Shown here: in pieces, positions 45,316 to 54,110 of the stretch
Numbering within the stretch: the stretch's first letter is position 1
Layout: every line of letters starts with the position of its first letter
Origin: Bryobacteraceae bacterium
GTDB lineage: Bacteria > Acidobacteriota > Terriglobia > Bryobacterales > Bryobacteraceae
NCBI GenBank assembly: GCA_041394945.1
Contig: JAWKHH010000001.1
Coordinates: 1,302,001-1,366,000 of the forward strand
DNA: 64,000 bases
Reading direction: 5' to 3'
The notes under the pieces: generated by a model
What the model was told of the DNA's origin: nothing
Database searches by the model: none
The model's input: only the letters and a program-made list of their open reading frames with translations
Translations under genes and position numbers: made by a program

Positions 45316-45966
45316 ATGCAGACGCTAGGAATGATCCATACGAGTCCGGTGCTGATTCCGGCGTTCACCTCGCTGGCGGGCGAACTGACGCCGGAGGCGC
45401 GGGTGTTCCACATGGTGGACGAGTCTCTGATCAAGAACACGATCGCCGATGGTTCGATGTCGCGGGCAACGGCGCGGCGCGTGTACCGGATGATTGAGTC
45501 GGCAGGCGACGCCGGCGCGGACGTGATCCTCGTCACCTGCTCATCGATCGGCGCGGCGGTGGCTCTGGCAAGACCGTTCATGGACGTCCCGGTGGTTCGG
45601 ATCGACGAAGCGATGGCGGAGCAGGCGGTGACGCTCGGCTCGCGCGTCGGGGTGGCGGCGACGCTATCGACGACCCTCGGGCCAACACTCGATCTACTCG
45701 AGGCCACGGCCGCGGCCGCGGGCAGGAGCGTCGAGTTGACGCCGTGCCTGTGCGAGGGCGCGTTCGAAGCCGTAGTGGCGGGCGACACCGCGACTCATGA
45801 CCGGTTACTCAGCGCGGCGCTCGCCGACTTAGTAACCAAAGTTGACGCAGTGGTGCTGGCGCAGGCATCGATGGCGCGCGTGGCCGATGCGATGCCGGCG
45901 GGAGCGGCGCCGATTCTTTCGAGTCCGCGACTGGCTATGGAGCGGGTGCGGGTCCTGATGGCGTAA
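45316..45966 (+). CDS. Asp/Glu/hydantoin racemase-fold protein
   Basis: 216 residues with the two-cysteine racemase plan: the first in VILVTCSSIGAA, the second expected near TPCLCEGAF, plus IPAFTSL at the N-terminus. Members racemise amino acids or hydantoins or isomerise maleate-type acids. It begins 6 bases after the dehydrogenase stop, so it is the last gene of the sugar-acid operon. Its role there is not obvious; it might act on an epimer of the substrate or on a downstream acid. The 3' end overlaps the convergent hydrolase by 32 bases. Confidence 0.72.
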   Translation: MQTLGMIHTSPVLIPAFTSLAGELTPEARVFHMVDESLIKNTIADGSMSRATARRVYRMIESAGDAGADVILVTCSSIGAAVALARPFMDVPVVRIDEAMAEQAVTLGSRVGVAATLSTTLGPTLDLLEATAAAAGRSVELTPCLCEGAFEAVVAGDTATHDRLLSAALADLVTKVDAVVLAQASMARVADAMPAGAAPILSSPRLAMERVRVLMA

Positions 45967-48055
45967 CGGGGCGGTAGGTGGCGGCAAAGTCGCCGGGATA
46001 GCGCGCGCCGCCGAGCGGCTTGGGTCCCCGGAGCGTGACAGGGAACCCGCCTTTGGGCCGCAGTTCATACCGGTAGAGCCGTGCGGCATCGAGCCGCGTA
46101 CCGGGCAGAACCTCGTAGCGGATGTCGATCGGACCGGAGGCGTCGAAGACCAGACCGCGAAAGAACGGGTCGGCGGTCCCGACACGGAACGTCCCGCGGA
46201 CCCAGGAAAGCGGATTCGCATCGACGACGTGTTCCACCGCGCCCCAATGTTCGAACGCGCGTGAAGACGGGCGTTCCGGGCGCAGCCAACGATCGAGAAA
46301 GTCGAAAGCGGCGATGCCGTGGATTTCGTGGATGCCGATGAACCGGTCGCGCACGAAGCGGTCTTCGGCGCGCCAAGCCTTGGCGAAGGCGTCGACCTCG
46401 GCCCATGCGCGTTCGTGCCAGGCTGGGAACGTAGTGCCGTCGTCGCGCGCGAACTCCACCATCACCGGGCGCGGCCAGAACGCAGCGATCAGTTCGGTGT
46501 GCGTCAGGCGGTTAAGAACGTTCCAATTAAAGAAGTCCTCGTCGGGATGTTGCAAGTAGCTGGTGGACTGGGATTCGTTGGTGATCTTCGAGGTCCAGTC
46601 GTTGAAATGGCCGGAGACGACAGTGGCCTTGATGCGAGGCTCGAGCGGCGCCATCCAGATGGCCGAGTAACCTCCGTAGGAGAGCCCGTAGTAACCGATG
46701 CGGGCGGGGTCGACTTCCGGGAGCGATTGCAGGAAATCGATGGCGCGGCGAAGCTTGGCGACTTCCACGTTCGTACGCATGCGGCCGATGGAGTTGGCCA
46801 TGCGGACGAGGTTATTGATCAATTGAGCCTGGGGGATCGGTACGTTCACGTACGGGGCGAAGACGACGTAGCCGTGCTCGGCGAGGCGGGCGGCGAAGCC
46901 GTGATAGGCGGCGTTCGGTTCCGGGCCTTGCAGCGTCAAGTCGTGCGGCTTGCCGCCGAGTCCGTGCTGAGCAACGACGGCGGGGGCCTGCTTGGCGCCA
47001 TGCGGCACGAGCAGATGGCCGTAGAGTTCGACTCCGGGGAGCACGTCGACCAGGACCTCGTGGGCGGTGAAGCGATCCGTGCGGGCGATCCCCGTGACGC
47101 GCGCGTTGATGCCGGGCGCCGACGTGGGAATGGGGCCCATGAGCGCAAGCAGATCCGCGAGGAGCTTGGGCACGGCAGCTTGTGGCGTGGAAGCAGCCAG
47201 GGGATGGCGCGCGTGGCGGTTGGCGGCGGCGCGGGCGATGCGGGCGCGGAGGAATTCGTGGAGCGCGTTTTCGTGACGGCGCGCGCGTTCCTCGATCTGC
47301 GTCTTGCCGAGGGGCTGGCCGGCACGGATGTTCGCCGGGGCGAGGGCGAGCGCGGGAAGTTTGGATTCGGGCGCACCGCGGTTGGCGAAGACGGTCTGGT
47401 CCACTTCGGGCGGCGTTGCGTGGGCGACGGTCAACGTACGGAAGCGAGAATCGACGCGCGCGGCCCAGGCGGCGGTCCAGGCGCCATCGGCTTCGCCGTA
47501 CAGGGATAACTCCGAAGGGCGGAGGTAACCTGCGAGGCCTCGCAGTTCAGTTACCTCAAGACCGGTAAGTGTTCGACCAGTTACAAAGGCGAGGCGGTGT
47601 AACTTCCGCCTTCCCTTTAAGTCGCCGGTGCGCGGGATTGGTATCGGCAGGCAAACGGAATTCCGTTGTGCGATGAGGCTGGCAAGCCACGGCGCCGGCT
47701 CCGAGCCAGGGGCGAGACCGGCCCACGCCTCCGCGGTGCGGTCTAAGGGACCGAGGGCGATGGTGAGCCGGCCGTTCGGGTTGGCGGGAGTGAGGAGCAG
47801 GGCGTGCGCCCGGTGGCCTGGTTCTACCTCGAGGCTGAGTTCTTCGATGCGCGCGTCCGGCCACACGGCGAGGAGGGTGCGCGTAGGGTTGCGAAGACGG
47901 GGTTCGGCCGCACCGAGATTCTCAACGGCCAAATGGGGTCCGGCAGCCGCGATCTCACGCGTGTAGTAATCGACGAGTTGCCGGTACTGGTCGGCGAAGA
48001 CATCGGCGCGCAACGCAAACGGCGCGAGGAGCAGAAGGCAGCGAGCGGCGGTCAT
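45935..48055 (-). CDS. Exported alpha/beta hydrolase (dienelactone hydrolase/acetyl-xylan esterase type)
   Basis: About 706 residues from an ATG at 48055 that opens into a signal peptide (ARCLLLLAPFALRA) and overlaps the previous stop by 4 bases. The frame runs further upstream, but that stretch is Arg-rich non-protein-like sequence. The catalytic part has APAVVAQHGLGGKPHD, the nucleophile elbow GYYGLSYGGYSA (G-x-S-x-G), and a late GIHEIHGIAAFDFLDRWL with the His. Large acidobacterial exported esterases of this type are thought to act on plant glycans or their esters. The substrate is unknown. Confidence 0.75.
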   Translation of the reverse strand: MTAARCLLLLAPFALRADVFADQYRQLVDYYTREIAAAGPHLAVENLGAAEPRLRNPTRTLLAVWPDARIEELSLEVEPGHRAHALLLTPANPNGRLTIALGPLDRTAEAWAGLAPGSEPAPWLASLIAQRNSVCLPIPIPRTGDLKGRRKLHRLAFVTGRTLTGLEVTELRGLAGYLRPSELSLYGEADGAWTAAWAARVDSRFRTLTVAHATPPEVDQTVFANRGAPESKLPALALAPANIRAGQPLGKTQIEERARRHENALHEFLRARIARAAANRHARHPLAASTPQAAVPKLLADLLALMGPIPTSAPGINARVTGIARTDRFTAHEVLVDVLPGVELYGHLLVPHGAKQAPAVVAQHGLGGKPHDLTLQGPEPNAAYHGFAARLAEHGYVVFAPYVNVPIPQAQLINNLVRMANSIGRMRTNVEVAKLRRAIDFLQSLPEVDPARIGYYGLSYGGYSAIWMAPLEPRIKATVVSGHFNDWTSKITNESQSTSYLQHPDEDFFNWNVLNRLTHTELIAAFWPRPVMVEFARDDGTTFPAWHERAWAEVDAFAKAWRAEDRFVRDRFIGIHEIHGIAAFDFLDRWLRPERPSSRAFEHWGAVEHVVDANPLSWVRGTFRVGTADPFFRGLVFDASGPIDIRYEVLPGTRLDAARLYRYELRPKGGFPVTLRGPKPLGGARYPGDFAATYRPVTPSGPAPAP

Positions 48056-48888
48056 GGCTTCGGCGACGCGGCGCGAATCACGAAGTCGCGGGCGCGGAAG
48101 TAGAGTTCGGGATCCTCGGGGAATCCAGCAGCACACCAGGCGGGCACATCCTTGGCGCCGAGCGACTGCGCGATGCCGTTGCGGACTTCGGAGATCGTCC
48201 TTGTTTTCTCGAGCTCGCGCGCGAGGGCGACGTCCTGCGAGGCGTTGCGGCGGATGAGCGCGCGTTGCGTGAGTCCGGCCGGCGCGGCGGGCCGGCGACG
48301 GTCGCAGATATAGGCGGCGAGCGCGGCCCAAGCGGTATTGGCGGCGGGACTGCCGGCGGGCGCGAGTTCGCCGGCTTGCGGGAAGCCCTTGAGTACGGTT
48401 GCGCCGAGGACGCGGAGTTCCATCGGATAGATCACCCAGCGGTCCCCGGCCTGCATCTGCACCTCGTAGCGGATGCGGCGGATGGGTGTATCGGCGGGGA
48501 CGAACACGTCGAGCAGGAAGACGCCGACGCCGGCCTCGAAGCGTTCGTAGATGGGCTGCTCGATGCGTTCGAGACGCTCCGGCAGGCCCTGTTCGTTGAA
48601 GAACTGGCGGTAGATGGCGGTCTTGACGAGGTGCTCGGGATTGGCGGTGACGTAGACGGTGACGCGGTCCGAGGGCGCGGCGCGAAGGACGAGGTTGAAG
48701 GTGGTGTGTCCGTTGCGGACGACGGCGGGGGAAAGGAGTTCGCGGACGGTTCCGGCGCGATCGGGCGCGGCAATGGAGCCGTTGGGGGCGGGGCGGCGGA
48801 ACTCGGAGAGGACTTCGACCGATTGCGCGAAGGCGGCGGTGAGGGCGAGAGCGGCGGCCGGGATCGCGGCGGAGAGAGAACGGAACAC
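48052..48888 (-). CDS. Exported protein of unknown function
   Basis: 278 residues with a signal peptide (IPAAALALTAAFAQ). The mature part has a beta-rich N-terminal half (VRNGHTTFNLVLRAAPSDRVTVYV; RYEVQMQAGDRWVIYPMELRV) and a helical C-terminal half with cysteines at ICDRRRP and VPAWCAAGFP. No known domain is recognised. It is translationally coupled to the downstream hydrolase by an ATGA overlap, so the two probably work together outside the cytoplasm. Confidence 0.7.
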   Translation of the reverse strand: MFRSLSAAIPAAALALTAAFAQSVEVLSEFRRPAPNGSIAAPDRAGTVRELLSPAVVRNGHTTFNLVLRAAPSDRVTVYVTANPEHLVKTAIYRQFFNEQGLPERLERIEQPIYERFEAGVGVFLLDVFVPADTPIRRIRYEVQMQAGDRWVIYPMELRVLGATVLKGFPQAGELAPAGSPAANTAWAALAAYICDRRRPAAPAGLTQRALIRRNASQDVALARELEKTRTISEVRNGIAQSLGAKDVPAWCAAGFPEDPELYFRARDFVIRAASPKP

Positions 48889-48961
48889 CGTTTCAGTTTA
48901 GTGGGTGTGCGGGGATTCGGCGAAGTCGGGGTGGGTGGCGGCGTGGGTGGCGCCTTGCGCG

Positions 48962-49093
48962 ATGTGCCGGCCTATCTATGCCAAGCGCAGGGCGGCTGAC
49001 CGGCGGGCGGCGCTGCACAGAATGGCACGCGAGGCCTACGATGCCGGGCTCTACGAGCACGAGGCGATTCTGGAAGGCCGAGAAGACGAGTAG
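48962..49093 (+). CDS. Short frame upstream of the PIN gene
   Basis: 43 codons from ATG to TAG. The product is charged and probably helical (YAKRRAADRRAALHRMAREA, then LYEHEAILEGREDE). It lies where an antitoxin gene would be expected before a PIN toxin, but no DNA-binding motif is visible. It may be the remnant of one, or non-coding. Confidence 0.25.
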   Translation: MCRPIYAKRRAADRRAALHRMAREAYDAGLYEHEAILEGREDE

Positions 49094-49118
49094 ACGGCCG
49101 GATATGAAATGATGCCCC

Positions 49119-49592
49119 GTGGCGTTGCCGGGCGCATGCGTTCTGGTCCCGATGCCGCTCGCTGATCTGCGGTTGCGTTTGTCTGAGCCGGTGGCACTGT
49201 TCGAAGCCCGATGGTCCCCGGATAGAGCCAGCCGCAGGGAGGCGGCTGTGCGGGAATTCCTTCGTGATGCGCTAGTGACAGCTATGCCGCTGATCGGCCA
49301 AATGCGGAACCACCCCAAGGATCGTCACGTTCTGGCAGCGGCGGAGCACTGCGAGGCTGACTTCCTTTTCACTTTCAACCTCCGCGATTTTCCTGCGGAT
49401 GCGGGCGCTGGACTACCGGCGGTTGTGGGGCGAGCGGAGTTCCTGCAAGGGCTCTGGCAAATGGATCCATCCGTAGTCGAGGAACGAATCCGGGCGCAAG
49501 CCGAGGCTATTGGGATTTCGCCAGAAACGTTGCCGGACAAGCTGGCGCGGTCGGTTGCGGGTTTCATTGAGGCGGCTCGCAGCCAAGGCTGA
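49119..49592 (+). CDS. PIN-domain protein, altered active site and shortened
   Basis: 157 residues starting at a GTG. The pattern GACVLVPMPLADLRLRLSE, then FEARWS, then DRHVLAAAEHCEADFLFTFNLRDFP matches a PIN ribonuclease toxin family. The first catalytic Asp, normally in a DACVL-type motif, is Gly here. The stretch between WS and the middle helix is shorter than usual, so an internal deletion is likely. The later acidic residues (DRH, RDF) remain. It is probably an inactive relic, or a diverged protein. No intact antitoxin gene precedes it. Confidence 0.6.
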   Translation: MALPGACVLVPMPLADLRLRLSEPVALFEARWSPDRASRREAAVREFLRDALVTAMPLIGQMRNHPKDRHVLAAAEHCEADFLFTFNLRDFPADAGAGLPAVVGRAEFLQGLWQMDPSVVEERIRAQAEAIGISPETLPDKLARSVAGFIEAARSQG

Positions 49593-49857
49593 TGATTTTG
49601 CAATGGCCACGAACCGTGATGTGGGTGAGGAGCAAGAGCGAGACGCCGCGAAGCGAGGAGCGTTCCGCGTTCGATGCCGTTTGGGCGGAAGCGGCAGGAA
49701 GGGGAGAGGAAAAAGGGGCAAGCTCATGCGCTGGATTGCTCGCCAGACACCGCCAGCGATCACGGAGTTGAAGCGGAGTCCCTACAAAAATCCCTACAGT
49801 CGAGCGAATTCGAAGGCGACAAGCGCAAGAGGAAGGGGCGTAAGCTACAGAAAAGAA

Positions 49858-50445
<588 letters not shown>

Positions 50446-50474
50446 TTGACGAGCAACCTATCATTTGATATATA
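50446..50474 (+). promoter_or_regulatory. Sigma-70-type promoter of the helicase operon
   Basis: TTGACG at 50446-50451, a 17-base spacer, and TATATA at 50469-50474. Transcription would begin near 50481, which excludes the in-frame TTG at 50475 and leaves a leader of about 15 bases before ATG 50496, or a leaderless message from the GTG at 50481. It is the only strong promoter seen before the five-gene run. Confidence 0.6.
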
Positions 50475-50495
50475 TTGAGAGTGGACGGGATAGAG

Positions 50496-53400
50496 ATGAC
50501 GGGAGGGCGAACCACAAATCTACTGCCAGGAGAGGATTACCCAGCCCAGATCAAGCGCCTCCGAGCTCGCCTCGGCCTCACGCAAGCCGCCCTGGCGGAG
50601 AGGCTTGGCGTTTCGTTTCCGACGATCAATCGATGGGAAAACGCGAAGTCCCGCCCATCCCAGCTCTCGTGGAGCCAGATTCTGAAGCTGGAGGGTGAGG
50701 AAGCTGCTGACGGCATCTCTGAGCCGGAACCCCCGGCGGGCGCTACCAAGCCGCCCATCCTGGATTTCACGGCAGCGTCGGATGTCGTCCGTACACTGGT
50801 CGAAGGCGAGCGCCTGTCTTTCGGGCACCTAGCCAATCCGGCCTTCGCAACCGAGATCGCCAGCATCGACCCTCTTCCACATCAGCGGATCGCCGTCTAC
50901 GACCATATGTTAAAGCAGACCCGGCTGCGCTTCCTTCTCGCCGACGATGCTGGTGCGGGCAAAACGATTATGACCGGCCTCTACATTCGGGAGATGCTCT
51001 CGCGCCGCCTACTCAAGCGGGTCCTGATCGTACCTCCTGCTGGCCTCGTGGGGAACTGGCAGCGAGAACTCTCGACCCTATTCAGCCTTCAGTTCGACAT
51101 TGTGAGCGGTAGTGACGCACGGGTCGGAAACCCGTTTGCCGGAACGTCGAGCAACCGACTGATCGTGAGCGTCGACACCTTAGCCGGGGACCGGATGTTC
51201 ACTCGGCTTCAGGACCAAGATGTCGAGCCCTACGATATCGTGGTCTTCGACGAGGCTCACAAGCTCTCATGCGACCAGGGAGCGGACTTCCGCGTTCGTA
51301 AGACTGACCGCTACCGCTTGGCCGAAGCCATCGCGGGCGTTCACACAGGCGACGGCGCATGGCGGTTGCCATGGCACGCACATCATCTGCTTCTGTTGAC
51401 AGCCACGCCCCACATGGGCAAAGACTATCCTTATTACGCTCTTTGGCGTCTGCTCGAACCCGAAGTGCTGACCACCATGGAGGCTTTCGATCAGTTTCCC
51501 ATTAGTCATCGGAAGTTCCACTTCATCCGACGCACCAAGGAAGAGATGGTCAAACTGAGCGGCGAGCCGCTCTATCCACGGCGCATCGCCGATACCCTCG
51601 GCTTCGATCTAGCTCAGGGCGAGGTGAGCGAGCAACGGCTGTACGACGAAACGACCGAATACCTCCAGCACGTTTACAACAAGGCCAAGCTCCTGAACCA
51701 GTCGGCGGCTCGTTTGGCGATGGGCGTCTTCCAGCGCCGGCTCGCCAGTTCGACATATGCGTTGCTTCGCTCCTTCGAGCGGCGCATCGAGAAACTCGGC
51801 ACCGTGATAGACGATGTGCAGGCCGGCCGGATCACCATGGAGCAACTTCAGACCTTTCAACGGAGGATCACCGAAGACGACGATGTCCTGGAATCGAAAA
51901 CCGCGGACGACGAGAGTACGGAGAACGGTCAGGAAGAGAACGAAGTGGCCGAGGACAAGCTCCTGCAGGGCGTTATTGCTGCATCCCTTACGGACCTCGT
52001 AACAGAACAGCGGCAGGTCGAGCAGCTTCGCGATCTGGCCCAGCAGGTTCATGATCTCGGACAGGAGTCGAAGTTCGACAAGCTGCGCACGGTTATCACA
52101 GATCCCAAGTTTGCCGGCGAGAAGTTGATCGTCTTCACGGAGCATCGGGACACCTTAGACTTTCTCGTCCGTCGCCTCGGCGGCATGGGATACACGGGCC
52201 AGATCGCCACGATCCATGGCGGCATGCACTACACCGAGCGACAGGAACAAGTCGAACGGTTCCGCAAGCAATCCGGTGATGGCGGCGCGCGTTTCATGGT
52301 CTGCACCGATGCCGCGGCCGAGGGGATCAACCTCCAGTTCTGCTGGATCATGATTAACTACGACGTGCCATGGAACCCGGCCCGATTGGAGCAACGCATG
52401 GGCCGCATTCATCGCTATGGCCAGAAACACGATCCTGTCATCATTCTGAATCTCGTGGCGCCTTCGACGCGGGAAGGCCGCGTTCTCAAAACGCTGCTCG
52501 ACAAGCTGGAGAAGATCCGCAAGCAGCTCAAGAGCGACAAAGTCTATGACAGCATCGGACGTATCTTCGCAGATGTGTCCATCAAGGCGTACATGGAGAT
52601 GGCGGTGCTCGGTGACCCCGAACTCGCCGCAAGGGAACTAGACGGCCGCCTGACCAAGGAACAAGTACAGGCGCTTGTGGCGCGTGAGCGGCGCCTCTTC
52701 GGCGACGGTGGTGACGTTAAGACGGAATTGCCGCGCCTTCGGGAGAGCATCGAGCAGGAAACCTTCTTCCGCCTTCTTCCCGGATACGTTCGACGCTTTA
52801 TCTCGTCTGCGGCATCCCTGGTCAACATACATGTCGACGGTGATTTGGGTGGTACCTTTGCCTTGCGCCCAATCAAGAAGGCCTCAGTCGACCCACTGTT
52901 GGCCGCCCTTGAGGTCTATCCCCCACATCAGCGTAAAAGCTTGTCCGTCGTGAGACCCGAGGACCGCGAGGCGTGCGTATGGATGCACCCGGGTGAACCC
53001 GTATTCGAACGCTTTCGAGAGATTGTTCGCGACCAACTCGGCGGGCAGGCTATTCGCGGTGCGGTCTTCGTCGATCCCACGGCGAAGAAGCCCTACCTCT
53101 TCCATCTCGCGAGGCTCACGGTGGTGCGCAAGGGGGACTCCGACATCGAGGAGCTAGGCCAGGAGGAAACCATCGAGTGTCGCCTTGTGGGAGTCCGTCA
53201 AGTTGAAGGCACGGAAGTTTCCCTCTGCCCCGTCGAACACCTCCTCTTGCTGCGCGGCGGGCACGGACTGCCGCCGGAAGCCCAGCGTCTGGCAGTGGTC
53301 GCCAAGGAACACCGTGATCTGGCTCATGCGTACTTGGCCGAGCGCGTCGCACGCACGATGGCGGTCGAAAACAGGTCCCGCCTTCTCAACACGCTGGAAG

Positions 53401-54107
53401 AGCGAGAGACATTCTTGAAGCGCGGCTTCGACTTCCAGGAGGCTGAGCTCGCTGTCGCCCGTGCCAAGCTCTCGCCCAAGGCCCGCGATGGCAACAAGGC
53501 CGCCGCCCAGCACCTCTCGGAGATCAAAGAGCAGCAGCGTGCGCTGTCCCATCGCCGTGACCGGGCTCTCGCCATCCTGCGGCGGGAGCCGGAGCTGATC
53601 GTACCTGGCGGAGTGGAGTTCATCGCGCACGCGCTGGTGGTCCCGTCCACCGATCAGGCAGACATCGAGCGGCACCAGTCTCACGTAGAGCAAATCGCCA
53701 TCGACCTGGTGCGCGCCTTTGAGGAGGCGGCCGGGGCAAAGGTGCGGTTCGTCCACACGCCCGAGTTGGCCCGCGCAGCCGGGCTCCCCGACAACCCCGG
53801 TTTCGACGTCCTCTCTATGCGTCCTACCAACGACCGCCGCTGCATCGAGGTCAAAGGTCGGGCGAGTACCGGGGAGATCGAGGTCACCGACAATGAGTGG
53901 GCCCGTGCCTGCAACTTGCGCAGTGATTATTGGCTTTACGCGGTGTACCACTGCGCCACGCCGACTCCGCAGATGGTCCGTGTGCAGGACCCTTTTGAGA
54001 AACTCCTAGTTCGTCCCTTTACAAAGACGCAAATTGTGGAGAGCGTGCGCGAAGTCGGCGGCGTGCGGATCGCCCACGCTCAAGTCATGGAAGTCGGAGA
54101 GGTTTAG
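50496..54107 (+). CDS. HTH / SNF2-family helicase / DUF3883 fusion
   Basis: About 1203 residues. Residues 18-55 form an XRE-type helix-turn-helix (LGLTQAALAERLGVSFPTIN). The SNF2-like ATPase follows: LADDAGAGKTI near 147, VFDEAHKL near 250, LLTATPHMG near 300, then the second lobe with TDAAAEGINLQF near 604 and QRMGRIHRYGQ near 633. A long helical middle leads to a C-terminal DUF3883 domain (PGFDVLSMRP to CIEVKGRAS near 1103-1125) whose D-x(n)-E-V-K pattern resembles PD-(D/E)xK nucleases. It is predicted to translocate on DNA and possibly cut it, next to a DNA methylase. The HTH could repress its own promoter or recognise DNA. Confidence 0.85.
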   Translation: MTGGRTTNLLPGEDYPAQIKRLRARLGLTQAALAERLGVSFPTINRWENAKSRPSQLSWSQILKLEGEEAADGISEPEPPAGATKPPILDFTAASDVVRTLVEGERLSFGHLANPAFATEIASIDPLPHQRIAVYDHMLKQTRLRFLLADDAGAGKTIMTGLYIREMLSRRLLKRVLIVPPAGLVGNWQRELSTLFSLQFDIVSGSDARVGNPFAGTSSNRLIVSVDTLAGDRMFTRLQDQDVEPYDIVVFDEAHKLSCDQGADFRVRKTDRYRLAEAIAGVHTGDGAWRLPWHAHHLLLLTATPHMGKDYPYYALWRLLEPEVLTTMEAFDQFPISHRKFHFIRRTKEEMVKLSGEPLYPRRIADTLGFDLAQGEVSEQRLYDETTEYLQHVYNKAKLLNQSAARLAMGVFQRRLASSTYALLRSFERRIEKLGTVIDDVQAGRITMEQLQTFQRRITEDDDVLESKTADDESTENGQEENEVAEDKLLQGVIAASLTDLVTEQRQVEQLRDLAQQVHDLGQESKFDKLRTVITDPKFAGEKLIVFTEHRDTLDFLVRRLGGMGYTGQIATIHGGMHYTERQEQVERFRKQSGDGGARFMVCTDAAAEGINLQFCWIMINYDVPWNPARLEQRMGRIHRYGQKHDPVIILNLVAPSTREGRVLKTLLDKLEKIRKQLKSDKVYDSIGRIFADVSIKAYMEMAVLGDPELAARELDGRLTKEQVQALVARERRLFGDGGDVKTELPRLRESIEQETFFRLLPGYVRRFISSAASLVNIHVDGDLGGTFALRPIKKASVDPLLAALEVYPPHQRKSLSVVRPEDREACVWMHPGEPVFERFREIVRDQLGGQAIRGAVFVDPTAKKPYLFHLARLTVVRKGDSDIEELGQEETIECRLVGVRQVEGTEVSLCPVEHLLLLRGGHGLPPEAQRLAVVAKEHRDLAHAYLAERVARTMAVENRSRLLNTLEERETFLKRGFDFQEAELAVARAKLSPKARDGNKAAAQHLSEIKEQQRALSHRRDRALAILRREPELIVPGGVEFIAHALVVPSTDQADIERHQSHVEQIAIDLVRAFEEAAGAKVRFVHTPELARAAGLPDNPGFDVLSMRPTNDRRCIEVKGRASTGEIEVTDNEWARACNLRSDYWLYAVYHCATPTPQMVRVQDPFEKLLVRPFTKTQIVESVREVGGVRIAHAQVMEVGEV

Positions 54108-54110
54108 CAC

